64,000 nt of DNA from Ophiodon elongatus (GCA_016806645.1 JACSYO010000415.1:8440501-8504500), one strand, 5' to 3'. Counted from the stretch's first letter, positions 25,104-38,059 are shown. Made by a program: numbers and translations. Notes: generated by a model from the sequence alone, not told the origin.

Positions 25104-25705
25104 TTACTGGCATGCGAGTCCAGACTGTTCACTGAGGATAGGGGATCTTTGCTGCTGAAGCGCCACATAAATAGACGACGTTGCAGAAAGGCCATCTTTG
25201 CACTTTGCAGAGACTGATGGAGGCGTTGCTGTTACAAGACACAGAGAGAATGTTTGTGAACAAAAAGAGAACTATGTAGTCATGCGAGGGGGAAGTAGGC
25301 CAACTCTGTAAAAAAAATGGATGTCATACAGAATCATTCCACCTCTGATAAGGAGGTGATACATTACTCACTATATTCAACAGGTTCAAGGGTGTGACAC
25401 TCCAGCAATGCAACCTTATAAAACTGCTTAATGCATACAAATTACAATACTAACAAAATTACAAAATTACAAATTACAATACTAACAAAAAATAATTAAG
25501 TAAAACAGTCCACCATAGATAATAGCTGTAATGCTATAGCCTTCCAAATCAATATAAAGTTAGTTGAGTCTTATAACTGAAACACAGAGCTAATTTTTGT
25601 TACGGGAATATACAGTACAGTAGAGGCATAAACTTATCCGAGCATGTACTCACTGGGGAACTCCATCATGAAGCCTTGTTTCATTTTCACATCGTGGGCT
25701 CTCAT
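25104..25705 (-). CDS. Candidate two-exon small ORF (58 residues)
   Basis: Exon a (25654-25705) starts MRAHDVKMKQGFMMEFP and ends at a strong donor, CCCCA|GTGAGT. Exon b follows acceptor CTTGTAACAG (25229-25230) and continues in phase as TTPPSVSAKCKDGLSATSSI to a TAA at 25104. The same exon b is also open in a second frame (QRLHQSLQSAKMAFLQRRLF ... to TAA at 25073), so the true frame is uncertain. Exon b could instead be the last exon of a larger gene lying upstream. No family recognised. Confidence 0.3.
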
Positions 25706-25844
25706 TATCTGAATCAGTCGTGATTTGATTTAGGCCGTAACAGTTCTCTAATGTAAACAGGTCACATGAACCAGTCCGAGATTATAAACCCATAACTTCC
25801 CTTTTAGGTTGCTCCAACTTGAACTCCGGGGTAATTATTTGTCT

Positions 25845-25900
25845 CTCTCGGTTACCTTCCGGTGTTACCCATGTGATGTTATTAATTTAACATGTCTACA
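25845..25900 (-). promoter_or_regulatory. Candidate first exon/promoter with ETS site
   Basis: The minus strand reads ACACCGGAAG|GTAACC. CCGGAAG (25856-25862) is a classic ETS site found near vertebrate transcription starts, and the same bases form a consensus donor at 25856/25855. It would feed the exon with acceptor GATTCAG at 25709-25710. Confidence 0.3.
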
Positions 25901-25999
25901 ACAGCCACTTTTATTGCATTTAAAACAATAACCTCCTCTAAATTCTACTTAAATGTTAGGTTCGCAACTGAGGAGTCATTCATTTAAATAGCTTGAAGT

Positions 26000-26790
26000 G
26001 GCTAGCTTAAAGTCTGTTAACTGGCTACTAACTGCTAGCTTGCTAACTGTCACCTTTTTTTCTAAAAACAAAGGATATTAATATTAATATCAATTAAATG
26101 TATATTTTTAACAATTTGCTTTCATTTCTAGCAAAGACACATCAAAATTGATAGGAATTCCAATCTCAACTGCTAAAGGTTTTTACTAACGGCTCGGCTC
26201 CTGCACGAGTGTTTTGTTGTATTTAATTCATAGACGTTTTTAACCCACAGCGCCAACATGTGGTGCAATTACAGTAGTGTAAATTAGAGACTTATATAGT
26301 GAAATTTGACAGAATTCATACAAAAATCTCATAAAATATGATTTGAAATTTTCCCACAGTATATGGAGTCATTCTTGCTACATCGTCAAAAATACTTAGT
26401 TTAAGGCCGATCACATGGGAAGCAGGGTTCTCATGACTGAAGCTCTCCTCACTTAGAACGATCCAGGAACTGATCCAATAAAGAGCATGTAAAAGTTAAC
26501 TTTAGTCACTGGTTAAAACAAACTAACCCCTCGTGTTGCAGAGTATTAAAGGTGAAGAATCAGCCCAAAAATGCATAACCCAAACATATAGCCGATGGTT
26601 TGAAGGCACATCTGTACAATGAGTTAACAACTTAACGTGTGTACAGATTGTAAAGCCCTCTGTGGCCAATTTGTGATTTGTAATTTTGGGCAACATACCA
26701 TGATATTCACAATGAACAATTTTACTTAATTTGCAGTTTTTTGTGCAATTTCTTCAATATTTCTCTCTTTCGTGTTTTTTTTAGTTTTCT
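26000..26790. other. Intergenic, no gene seen
   Basis: AT-rich; includes GCTAGCTT/TAACTGCTAGC-type short repeats near 25995-26045. No open frame of note. Confidence 0.5.
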
Positions 26791-26793
26791 TTT

Positions 26794-26867
26794 AGAAAGA
26801 AGTAGCCTAATACTTATTGCAGTAGGGTAAGTAGCCTACTGCAGTAAATATTAGGCTACTTCTTTCT
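26794..26867. repeat. Long imperfect hairpin
   Basis: AGAAAGAAGTAGCCTAATA begins the left arm, and the right arm ends TATTAGGCTACTTCTTTCT. The arms are about 33-35 bases with only two or three mismatches and a very short loop (about GTAA). The size is compatible with a tiny foldback element or a hairpin RNA precursor. Confidence 0.8.
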
Positions 26868-26899
26868 ATTCAAACCAAAAGGTGACACACACATTTTTG

Positions 26900-28380
26900 G
26901 CTTTTCCTATATAATGAAAACAAGAATTAATCAAGATGCCTTCGAGCAAGGCAAGCTTATTCCAGTGGCTTAAAATGCCACTTTTAAAAGAATGTATAAA
27001 TGCTTTAAAAGGAAACATTTATCTGTATAAACGAAAAACAGTATCCATTCATAAATTACTCGATATTATCTTCAATGGTATCTGTTGACCTTGAAAAGAT
27101 AAAATTGTGTGCCACTTTAAGGTAGGCTATAGTATATACGTCCTACAACTCACTATTTTATTGCTGAAAGTCATTTTACTCAGGGGCACCACATGTCCTT
27201 GAGTCATCAGTGCAATGCATGTCACTCATCTAAGATGCATGACTTCTGCCCCTGAAACTAATAAAATATAAATCACAATTTCAGATTAGTTATCTTCCAG
27301 TACACATGCATGTACAGGTCGTAAAAAATATATATTAAAAAAGTGTTAAAATATTAGATGTATTATAAGGTTTTAAAGGATTTTTGTGACACTAAATACT
27401 GAAAAGAGTTTCAATACTATGTATCCTATTTACTCCAGTAATCATCCTAGCTAGCCTGTTAGCGTTGTGGTTAGTTATTCAAAATTAAATATCTGTAGTA
27501 ATTCCCCAAAAACTTGGAGAAAAGAAAATATCTTTTTTTTTCTTTTTTCTTTTTATTATTATTATTTCCGGATCCTTATACATCATCTGTATGTAAAATG
27601 TGCTCTGCAATAAATCAAAAATACCGAATAAAATACAAAAGGTTTAAACTTTAGTCGTGTGAGGCGGCACTGCAGAGCATCTCAGTGTGGAACAGTATAC
27701 ACTTGCTCCACTGGAGGGCAGTATAGATTGTGTTGCTTCACTTAAAGCAACACCATAAAATACAGATAAAGTCTGCTTGTACATTTAGAGTGAAGTTACT
27801 AGTCTCTTTTTTTTCTCTCTTCAGTTAATTGTTGTTTTTTGTTGCACTCTGCATCAGTACTTTTGACCCTGTACCAGTGACTCAATATGTATCTATGTCG
27901 GTGAATGACCTGCAGTTAGCTGGCAAACAATGTCAAAACTACTTTCTCCCAGTCTGTGATATCTTCTCATTTTACATTATTCATGAGCCCCACACGTTTT
28001 TGCTGCAATGTCTTTCCTGTGAAGTTAATTTTATATTATAAACCACCAATAAAGTCCAGTTGTTGTTGGGGGAATTCCCCTGCACTCTACACTCTGTACC
28101 TTAATTATTATATTATTTTCTGTGCAAAGAAAAACATAAATAAATATGCAAGAACAAAGACTAAAAAGAACTTAAAAAAAAAAAAAATCCATTGCTTTTA
28201 AAACGTTTAGAAATGTGCTTATGCAATAGATGACACAGTAGTTCCCTAGAAGTGATGTAATAATCCACACTGTGTGGCTACTTGTTAGCTTTTGTTGAAC
28301 AACAGAACAGCAAAAAAAAAACACTAATACTAAAGAGTGCAAAAACAGTAACAACTCGTACGCTTGTGACCTTTTGCCAG
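26900..28380. other. Intergenic, AT-rich, no gene seen
   Basis: Contains poly-T and poly-A runs near 27.53 and 28.17 kb. ORFs in it are short and of low-complexity composition. Confidence 0.5.
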
Positions 28381-28429
28381 TTTTTGCCATATCTCAGAGG
28401 GCGTTCCTGGAGGCGGGGTGTTGGTGGTG

Positions 28430-28663
28430 TGTTGGGGGTGGGGGGGGGGGGGCTTTGCTCTTTTTAGTACAGGCGGCTGAAACAGCTCTCCTCAGGTTGA
28501 GACGGGGGCTTTATCCCTCTCGAGGGCTGCAGGCTCTCGTCGAGTTGTTCTGTGAAGTGACCCGCACACTGAAGCAAAGTGGTGGAGGTGTCTTTACCGT
28601 GAGGGTGGCGAGGCGGTGCTCACATGTTCAGAGGTGGTGGTGATGGTGGGGGTGAAGAAGTTG

Positions 28664-28716
<53 letters not shown>

Positions 28717-28860
28717 GGGGGGTATTTGGGTTGTAGTGGGTAGATATGCAGTCTTGCAGCTGTGCGTGTGCTTGTCCATGTCTGAGTGAATAAGGGGAGG
28801 AAGGAGCAGTGAGGGAGGGGGTAGGGGGTTTTGGGGGGGGGGGGGGGATTCAGGTTCAGA
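28430..28860. repeat. G-rich and (GT)n low-complexity block
   Basis: G runs at about 28438-28453 and 28826-28848 flank a (GT)n tract at 28665-28713. The G runs could form G-quadruplexes on the plus strand. The 199-codon minus-strand ORF over it is Pro/His/Thr-rich from the repeats and is not a gene. Confidence 0.85.
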
Positions 28861-29229
28861 AGTGTTGAAGCGTAAAATCTCTCTCTCTCTTTCCCTCTGT
28901 CTATCTCCCCCCTCTGTTGCTGGGCCAGACGCAAAGCAACAGCAATTTGTGCGATTTCACAGCTCACCGGATCCCTAAAACTCTGACAGCCTTGCGCTGA
29001 GGTGGGGGAGAAGGGGGGTGTAATGAGGGAGGGGAGGGAGCGATGGAAGGAATGAGGAAGAGCACAGAGATGGAGGGATGGAGCGACAGTGGAAATTGAA
29101 GATGGACAGATTGGAGGGTGAGCGGGAGAGATGAGGAGCTGACGTGGAGCAGATGTTTCAAGGAACATACAGGCGTCATCTACATCACGGCACTTTGTTC
29201 TGATGACCACAAGAAACAAACACTATTTA

Positions 29230-29420
29230 ATTTGCTTCTGACACCATCTGCTCACTCCGAGATATTTTAATTAATGATGTCTATCTCTGTCTCGAGGAAT
29301 TGAAGCATTTACAGGCTTTTATACAACGGCCATGGACTGGAGTCTAATTAGCCGGCAGGTGTCAATTAAAAATCATGCAACAGGCAACATGCACTTTCCG
29401 AGGTTGGACTGGCGCTCTTT
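29230..29420. promoter_or_regulatory. Candidate non-coding regulatory block
   Basis: Complex, non-repetitive sequence with several homeodomain-type cores in 110 bases (TTAATTAATG, CTAATTAG, GTCAATTAA). No coding frame. Enhancer function is inferred only from composition. Confidence 0.2.
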
Positions 29421-31079
29421 CGTCATGTTGTTGCACCCTCTTGTTCTGTAATGGTATAATTGGGTTTCCGACTGGAGAATTGGCGCCACCTACTGCATCT
29501 CTGGATGAACCAACGCCTAATAATCGCATTGATGGGAAAAATAAATCATTTGCATTTACTTTTGCAAAATCTCTCACAAGCGGTTCAAATTTGCGATGCA
29601 TTTGGTTGGACCAAATGATGGGTTACGATAACAAAAAAAAAAAAACGATTTAAAAAGTTATAACTATTTCAACACAGCTTCTCTTTTTACCTTATGTAAT
29701 GCATTTGTCTTTTTTCCAAAATAAATAAACACAAATGTTTTATAAATCCAGAAGGTCGTTTGACTAGACAGCAACAGCTACTTCCAGAATCTTCTAACCA
29801 TCAGCATGACATATAAAAAATAACTTTTAAATTTAATTTCACGTGGTTCATATTCAGCAAGGACAAATATATTTTCTGTCTAGCCTCATTGTTTGGATGA
29901 GAAAATTGTCAACTTGAGAAATATTGTATTGTGCGGTGGATCAAATATTTTCTCAAGAGTCTTTAAGGATTTTGAAAATACGAAGTGTTGTTAAATGACC
30001 TTCTGGGGTTTCAAGGATCAACAGGTATTGATTTTTTTTAATCTGATGCTTAGCTCTGTCACTTGGAAATAAATGATTTTCAGAGTAAATGTCATTCTTC
30101 TTTGCGTTGTCGTGGTTTTTTCCTTTGGTATCATCAATTGTCTTGTATGTGGAGACACCTCATTCTGTAATATTGCTTACGCGACTCAAAATTGCAGAAG
30201 AATTAGCTGGCAAATTAGGCAATAATTTATGAGAAACAGGCTAAAGCTTGATAGTCTGGTATTGATCAGACTGAATTGCCATTTTGTGTATACTTTGTTA
30301 TTTTCCTTATTTGAATCCAGAGGTCTGGAACCAGACTAAGATATAGACTTTTTTAGAAACCTCAATCATTGTTTGCAGTGCTCATCAACAACTTCATGCG
30401 TCGTCCCTAATGTGGAACTTTCTCTTACGATCGATCTTCTTGGGAAAAGCCCACCAAAGAAGGCCCTAATACAGAAAATAATTATCTCCACACCTAATCT
30501 CACATTTGGATTATTCTCAGAAGATCTGTGAGGGTCTTTACTGATTGGAAGTAATCTTGGATTGTGCCCCCTAGAGTGATTTAATCCATTCATTGTCCAT
30601 CGTGCCCCTCTTAGCCTTAAAAGCTCCAATTGGGTGGCCATTACTTTGACCAAGACATGACTTATAATCCTAAAACAGGGTCAAAACCTTAAAAGACCAC
30701 CGCCGACCTCAGAGGACCTCTTAGCAATCTCCATATAAAGTGTTTATTTCCTATTTTGATTTAGTCGTGTCATTCAAAATCTCACCCTCATTGTCGTTGC
30801 CGGTGCCTCTTGACCTTGGTTTCCTATTTGAAAACCTACTGCAACCAAAGGGCAGCAGAGTATTGAGAGTGACAGGGTAATTTCCATACTAAGGTCATTG
30901 GGAAATCTGACCATGCTCGGTGTCAAACGATAGCCGATACTGGGAGGGAGCCCTCTCAGGACAAGAGAGAAAACACAGAGACCAAGAAAGAGACAGAAAG
31001 ATGTACTGCAGGGTAGATTAGATACCAGAGATACCAATTCAAAGAGAGGGTGAGTGCTCTTGTGATAAGAAATGTCACC

Positions 31080-31400
31080 TGAGTGCTTTGTTTTGGTCGT
31101 GGGGTCAAGAGAGGGTTCGAGGTGAGAGGGGGTTATTTGAGTGTGTGTTGGTGATCGGTGGGTGTGTGCAGGGGGATCAGGACATCTGCGCAGGCTTTGA
31201 AGAGGTCAGCCACGGGACAGGAACCATTCTTAATCCCCCCAGCTGGGCCTGCAAGAGAGGATTTGGACCTCTGCTCGCTCTCCGCCCCCACCCACAACAG
31301 TAGCTAATTGAGCTCCAGTGCTCTGATCGCAGCACTTCCATGCAAAGCCCCGCATGCTTTCTCAGGGCTTTGGAGTCTGACTACGAAATCCCTTTCACTG
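31080..31400. promoter_or_regulatory. Candidate non-coding regulatory block
   Basis: Unique-looking sequence with GCTAATTGAGCTC and an octamer-like ATGCAAAG, no repeat signature and no coherent ORF. Listed because its texture differs from the AT-rich surroundings. Confidence 0.2.
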
Positions 31401-31479
31401 TCTACCTGCTATCATTGACAATACCTAACATGGGATTATCCACATCCTCTAACATGTACGCATGTGTATGCCGATGGCT

Positions 31480-31958
31480 AGATGTACTTTTACTATTGTA
31501 TTGTACTATTGTACTACTACTGTACTATTTACGTACTTGTACTTTACTTGAGTAAGTGAATTTTATGGTACTTCTACTCCACTACATTTCAGGGGGAGGG
31601 ATATATTGTTCTTTTTACTCCACTACATATATTTTAAGGCTTTAGTTAATTAGTTAATTTGCAGATTCAGATTATGAATACAGAATATCATCAAAAAAGA
31701 AATATCTGTATAAATACAGATTAAACTACCTGTCAGTATACAGTATAAAGTGGTTCAAGATAGTCCCACTTTTATTCTGAAATGAGCCATTCTGCATAAT
31801 AAATGTACTTCAAGTACAGTATATTCGGATGCAAATACATTAATACTTTTACACAAGAAAAAAATGTATGCAGGACTTTTACTTGCAACAGAGTATTTCT
31901 GCCCTGTGATATTGCTATTTTTACTTAGATGTGAGTAGCCTTCTTCTTCCACCACTGT
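31480..31958 (-). repeat. MITE copy D
   Basis: The right end TTCTTCTTCCACCACTG is the inverted form of the left end of copies A-C. The left part has TGTACTTTACTTGAGTAAG and ACTTCTACTCCACTACATTT blocks. Confidence 0.65.
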
Positions 31959-32079
31959 GTGAATACAAAAACAGCACAATGAATCATTAGAGTTGCTCAT
32001 ATCAGCGCCTATGTTAAAGTAAATGTCTACAGCCATGCGAGCTGCTGGGCGGGGCTGCACTTTGGAAGAACTGGTCCTT

Positions 32080-32440
32080 GACCATCTTAATTTTGTATTT
32101 TAACATAATACCGTTTGATAATCAGCTCCAAACACAAAGTACAGCTGATGGCAAGTATTGGACAAATAGGAATGTTGACGCTTGATGAAATGTCAGGGAA
32201 TCTCTAAAGTCGTTTCTCCCGAGGGGAACGTGAATGTTTGTGACAAATTTCATGCCAATTTATCCAATAGCTGTCAAGACATTTCACTCAAAACCACAAA
32301 TGTCAACCTCATGGTGGCGCTAAAGGAAACGTCAGGGGATCATCCAAGTCATTAAGTTCAGTCATTTGAGAACAATGAACGGTTGTGCAACATTTCATGG
32401 CAATCCATCCAATAGTTGTTGAGACATCTGGACCACAGCG
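32080..32440 (+). repeat. Interspersed repeat (CATGGCAATCCATCCAATAG family)
   Basis: Contains ACCTCATGGTGGCGCTAAAG, AGGGGATCATCCAAGTCATT and CATGGCAATCCATCCAATAG. The copy at 55.2-55.5 kb shares the same blocks in order. This family is, to my knowledge, very common in perch-like fish. Confidence 0.7.
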
Positions 32441-32929
32441 CTCTCCGGTAGAAACTGGACCGTTCATAGATTCGTAACGCTCCGGGAACTCTGTCTGAGG
32501 ACACGAAGTTACTTGTTTGCCATTAAATTTAATAAAACGTTCGGTGAAGCAAACTCCTAACATTAGCAATAGCCAACGTTTTCATAGGCTTATTGTTACA
32601 TCTGTCTCATCATAATCATTGTCATTCTGGCAACAAGCGCTTGTACAAGAGGCGCCATTTTGCATTTTACATATTGATAGTAAGGTTTTTCATTCAGAAA
32701 GTTATATGTTTGTTAATTCGTAGGGAAATTGAACGCTTTGTTTCTTCAAACAACAGCATTTAAGCGTAGAGCGTCAGATTGGATTTTTGTTTGTTCGTTT
32801 TTTTTTTACCGATGCAAAAGTATTTTTGAAATTATGTACAGTGAAAGTTATGTTTGCTAGCTTTTTTCATGGACATGAGTTATATTTTGGACATGAAAAG
32901 ATGCAGAGAGGCAACTGACCTGGAGCTCA

Positions 32930-33250
32930 GGTTGCATCACCCCCCTCAACATCATCTTCTTTTTTTTTTTTATCAGTGCCCCTCCCCCTGGTAAATGACA
33001 TTACCATACAGGCTGAGGGGGGTCAAGTGAAGGTTCTCGCCCTGATCAGCCAACTGGAAAACTCACAGTTTCAGAGGTCATGGATAAGCCGCCCTATTGG
33101 GTGATTGGTCAGACAAATCAAATTAGCATCCCCTGGTGATCCCCTCTTAAACTGCCACCCATGAAGAATTAGATGAGGTGGCTGCACATTTCATTTGATT
33201 CATCCTTGTGGTATTCGATCTGTGGATACGTTGAGAAGTGAACAATTAAA
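32930..33250. promoter_or_regulatory. Candidate non-coding regulatory block
   Basis: Unique sequence with CAAATTAGCAT, GTGATTGGTCA (CCAAT-type on the minus strand) and no open frame. Regulatory role is inference. Confidence 0.2.
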
Positions 33251-33259
33251 CATACGTCG

Positions 33260-35900
33260 CTGTCCACCTGAACAGTAATGCGAAATTCTGGGGTGCTTTT
33301 AAATTTCTGGCATTATGTGATCATTTATTTGTACGAGTGTCAGATCGCCTCACCATTCCACAGAGCAGTAATTAAAGGAATAGGAATCGCGTTATTATTA
33401 TGCGACCAGTCCCCATCACGGACAGCGAGCTCATGACAAGGTGATGACGTCCTTCCAAAATAACATCAGAGGGAATTGTTGTCCAACAAGCATGGGCTCA
33501 CACTATTTTATAGAGATCATTTTCCAGGACTTTTTCAGTTGTGATCTTGCTGGTATGAACATAACAATAATATTTTCCACTCTGTGAAAGACTGATTGAA
33601 AGATGTGTAGTCTATGGCTATAACTTATCTATAAAACCATCTCTTACATGCTTCAAAATTATGACAAATCTGCAAATACACCAACAGATGTAAGCAAAAA
33701 AAAAGCAAGAGAGCACGTCAACTTAAGCAACTGAACCAAACATGCTGTTCAATTTAACATTATTCAGCCGTTTAAAACAAGTTGAAAAGAAAGCAACTTT
33801 ATGTAAAGTCATTCACCCTGCATGTGCTACCATGTGATGTGACTCGAGGGTGTATTCACAGTGTTTCCACAACATATCCGAGAGCAACCTGTTCAAAATA
33901 CTCTCACTCATAAACTACCATTTGAACATTTGATATGATCCTGAACATAACTTAGCCCTTTCAGATGGCAACGCAATCAGTTTTGGTGGGCTCTGATGAA
34001 TTCTCAGCTAAATGAGAATAAGAGAATGTTGAAATAATTTTCCAGGACAACACAAGATTTTTGAGGACATTTGATCCTCTCTCATTTTCCATGTGTTTTT
34101 AATGACTGGAAAATTGGTCAACTGTTTTCCATGTTTTCCGGGAAGCATGGGAACCCTGATCTGATGCCGGCAACCGTCAACTAACTGTTCACTCCCAGTT
34201 GCATCTTTATCTCCTTAATAATGGGAGTGAAAGAGAGCATCATCAAAGTTAGTAACTGTAGCTGCACACCTGCATTTATACTCGAGAAGGCCACATACTT
34301 TTCTTGCTGTCAGGAAAGGGCCTTTCTATGTGGAGATTCTCTGTGTGACTGCTCTGCTTTCCTCCCTCAAGTGTGGGGAAATAATGAGTCTAAATTGCAT
34401 GTTGGAGTGAATATGTCTATTTTTACGCGACGGCCCTGTGATAGACTAGATTTCTGTCCAATTAAAGTGTACGCTTTAAGTTTCATCACCGCTGCTAATA
34501 TGAGGAGTCCACAGTCCTATTTGTGTTGAGTGTGAACAGGCCAAGTAGTGTTCATGTCAATAAACATGTTAGTTCTGTGCGACAGCAGCTCCAATTACTG
34601 CACACTGGAGACTGGAATGGAAGAGAACTGGTCAAAGATGGCAGAAGAGATTTTTTCAAGTGACCAACATCTGTTGAGATATATTCTCATCTAGATAAAT
34701 ACATCCAAACAATACGTGTCTCAAATCTCGATTCAAATTGTATGTAAGCAGCTCGAGCCACTATCTCTGTGATTTCATTTACATCCCCTTCCACAACGTT
34801 GACCTTGCACCACCAACACCGGCATTTGGTAAGCAATGATTTATCTGCCAAATAAATGTGTTGGCTCCATTGGAATGTGTTTAAGGTGTGGGGTCACTCA
34901 CTAGGTCAGAAATGACAGCTCATAAATTGAAGCTGATGCGAGACTTAAAAAGGCGAAGCGAGGAAATGGGGATTTTGAGGGGAAAAGGTTTCGGAATGAA
35001 AAATTAGATGACTTGAAAATAAATAAATAAAGTAAAACAATCTAGAGAAGAATATGGTGCAATTTTGAGATGCATAAAAGCAAGACACATAAGGTGCCAT
35101 CATTGGACACCTTACCTTGAGTGAGATCCAGCACTAAGATGGTATATCAGTCATTTTGACAGTGTGAGGTTAGAGGGCTCATTTAAGAAGTGAAGGCCAG
35201 TGTCCCTCTCAGTGATGTGAGATCATGAAGCTTTAGTTGCAGCTCACCTGCCTGGAAAATCTACTTACCTGCCTCTCCTTCAAACTTATAAGTCTTGTTG
35301 AGGCTAGTGTGTGCTGTCTATTGTGACATTGAGTGTCAATGAGTGGAATGATGAGTGACTGCCATCTCTGTACAGACAACTTTGCAGAACAGTGTTTGTG
35401 GAACTTTGTTTGGAACTAAAACCCATAATTTCAGCCGAGTTTTGAGTAACATTTTTCACAGAGCAGGCTGGTGTTTTAGCAGCAACATCTCTCAGCTGTC
35501 GTGACTTTTAAATCCACTGTGGTTCCACTTTAAATTTGCAAACTGTGTTGTTTGAGTTTCAAAATAAAGAAAGGAATTCTTATATTCACCCCACTATTGA
35601 TGTCATTCTCTCATTATGTCATTACCATAGCAGGCAGTGTAATCATGTTAGCGACACTGCTTTTGTTTTAATACCTTTAACCAGTGTTATTTACTTAATA
35701 TGCAATATGTTTAAATGCTGGTCAAAGCCACCATGTAGCCCGTAGATCATAGCTATGCTTCTGGTTTGTTGTCCTGTTTATAAAATGTTTTGGCAGTAGC
35801 TTGAACGGTACTTTAAGTTGTAATTAAATATTTTTTATTGATAATTTATTGCAAAATGGTTGGTGTTTTTGGTAAGTAGCCATCTGAAAATCAAGCCCCT
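33260..35900. other. Gene-free stretch
   Basis: Moderately AT-rich, no repeat family recognised. On the minus strand two tandem donor-like sites (GGCAG|GTAAGT near 35270 and GGCAG|GTGAGC near 35250) follow a 36-codon open frame after TCTGTACAG, which is too little to call an exon. Confidence 0.45.
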
Positions 35901-35929
35901 AGGAACAACGCCAGGCTTTAAAGCAAATT

Positions 35930-36380
35930 TGACATAATTTGTCAAACGGTGTAATTACAACTTCCGGGTCTGTCACGAGATGGCTTGGGGCCCAAAAAGA
36001 CGTGTCCCCATTGACTTACATTGGGGAAGAGACACCTGTAACTCAGCAGATCACTTTTTTTGCACAATTCTAACACTTGAATAACTCTTATTTTCATTAG
36101 GTCCTAAAAGTTGTAAAATGCTCTAATAGCCGAATCCCAAGTTGTTTTACTTCCTGCGTTCATGTGAATGAGCCCGAGAACGAAGCTGGACCGAGGGCAG
36201 GGAGGCGGGGTTAAAGAAAACGCTAGTGCTCATGATCTACGGGTCCCATAATGTGGGAGATCCAGGTATTTTCACCTGAATTCTATACTCGGAAGTCAAT
36301 CTTCTTTTAATTTATGCGCAACGGACCAACTTTCACAGGAATGAACGGTCGCCGCCTCTGACACTGTATCCAGTTATTTA
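35930..36380 (+). repeat. Interspersed repeat (CCCATTGACTTACATTGGGG family)
   Basis: CTTCCGGGTCTGTCACGAG, then CCCATTGACTTACATTGGGG and TGTAACTCAGCAGATCA. I recognise this text as a high-copy sequence of fish genomes. No protein is encoded. Confidence 0.5.
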
Positions 36381-36954
36381 AATAGAGTATGATGTGCAAA
36401 GAGTCTTAAGCTACATTCAGACTGACTTTAGGTCTGTATACTCTCGCTCTACTTTTGACGCAACACAACGTCAAGGCACTGCATTGGCCAATGAAATACA
36501 TGCAAGCGCACATTCCTGCTGGATTAGTGGTAGGGTTATAAACCGCTGTGCTGTCTTTTAATTTACTGATCTATTGTTATTAAATAATAGATAATATAAT
36601 ATAATATAAAGTATAATTGATTTTTATGACTTAAACTGGGCTTTATGGATCGTCTTTCCGACACGAACACACCAGCCCCTTGTATTGTTTTAACCTGTGG
36701 TTGATTTTTGGTCTTTGGGCCTGACACAGGTCTGGATTCGCCCCGTCAGATATCTGTTTTTTCGAGGATTTAATAACAAGTTGATGCTTGGTCTACATGA
36801 GATGTAACACAAAGTCTCTTCTTAGTGGTCACTGCCTGCTGAGCTATTACAAAAATGACGAGATTGCTACTTTTACAATTAAGGGGATCAATACATTATT
36901 TGATGATTCTCTGAGCTTGCATTTCACTCATTTTCAATTTTGCATGCGTTGCAG

Positions 36955-37009
36955 ATAACAATTACTTACAAACCACTCCCTTCAGACACCAAAGAGCTGC
37001 TTTACCAAG
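36955..37009 (+). other. Exon-like block on the plus strand
   Basis: Acceptor TGCATGCGTTGCAG (to 36954) and donor CCAAG|GTAAGC (37009/37010) bound 55 bases. One frame reads ITITYKPLPSDTKELLYQ. A second donor-like CACAAG|GTAAGA follows at about 37031. Two of three frames are open, so coding status is unclear. Confidence 0.25.
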
Positions 37010-37429
37010 GTAAGCACATAACTTCACAAGGTAAGAGCATACACATGAAGAACGCATGGATAGATAGATTTTACTTTGTATGTAAATTTCATCACAGCTA
37101 CTTCCCATTAATCTACAGCTTTGTATTTTAATTCAGAAAGATGGTTAGGAGATCCTAAGATGTTAAAACCAGATTTTCCCGTGTTTTTGTGTGTAAGTGA
37201 CTAACGGGGACAACGTTTTTTAGAAATCGGTCGAGTATTGAGGGATAACGCTGTAACCGCTGCCAAAAACAAGCTGTGAGGGCAAGTGAGCAGCGTCAAT
37301 GTAATGTTACGTTCACTGAAAGTGCTTCTTTTCGCCTCTGACAGGCACACATTGTTGTTATAAGACATCATTATGAAACGAATCCTACAGAGAAATGAAA
37401 CCTTTCTCTTTACCTTCCGCTTGATCCGA

Positions 37430-37738
37430 TCAGTTTGTTATTGTGACCAAGTCCCGCTCAAGGAGAAGTCTCGTTGTGAAATATCGGGCAGCAACAAGTC
37501 CCATTCTTTACAGCATTCTTCCTCTGTGGACCTAATGGGGTCACAGCGCCCGCAGGAACACCACCAGTCTCCCGAGTTTCGCGACCTTGCAGCAGCTGGT
37601 TCTCCATCCTCCGTCTCCTCTCTCGCTCGCTCTTCGTCTACTCTTCATTTTCTCAGAGCTCTTTCTCCGTTCACTCTGGCTCAAATAAATACAGGCAGCC
37701 ATCGAATTCAAAGACGTCATCCACATTGACAAAATCAT
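37430..37738 (-). mobile_element. Relic of transposon-borne P2X7-C-terminus-like domain
   Basis: The minus strand reads VDDVFEFDGCLYLFEPE, then stops and a frame change, then GDWWCSCGRCDPIRSTEEEC followed by CKEWDLLPDI. The pattern WCxCGxC...EECCKE is the cysteine-rich domain resembling the P2X7 C-terminus that many fish DNA transposons carry. Several in-frame stops and at least one frameshift show it is dead. The 118-codon plus-strand ORF at 37373-37729 is its shadow. Confidence 0.55.
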
Positions 37739-38059
37739 CTAAATATTCAGCCACAGCATTGAAAATCTTTTAGATAACACTCAGCTTTTTGTATTCCAAC
37801 ACAACAATCTGCCCGGTCGGCACTCACGTTTCTAGAATTGTCTTCCACAAACTTCCACAAGCACGTTACCTCACTAGATTTCGTCACCTCACTAGATTTC
37901 CGAATGAGACTTCACCTTGAACGAGACTGGTCAGATACTTATAATTACAATCAGAGCCTGTAAGTGGCAGAAACAAGCACTTTTAGTGGATGTAAATGAT
38001 GGTGCCAGCCTACCCGATAACATTACATTGCAGCCCATCTTGTTCAACACTAGACCAAT

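Noticed and set aside
28620..29219. 199-codon minus-strand ORF
   Set aside because: Pro/His/Thr-rich composition comes from G-rich and GT repeats; no motif, no splice or start context.
35250..35400. Minus-strand exon with tandem donors
   Set aside because: Only 36 codons open, weak acceptor, no neighbouring exon in phase.
37373..37729. 118-codon plus-strand ORF
   Set aside because: Antisense shadow of the transposon-derived cysteine-rich domain.
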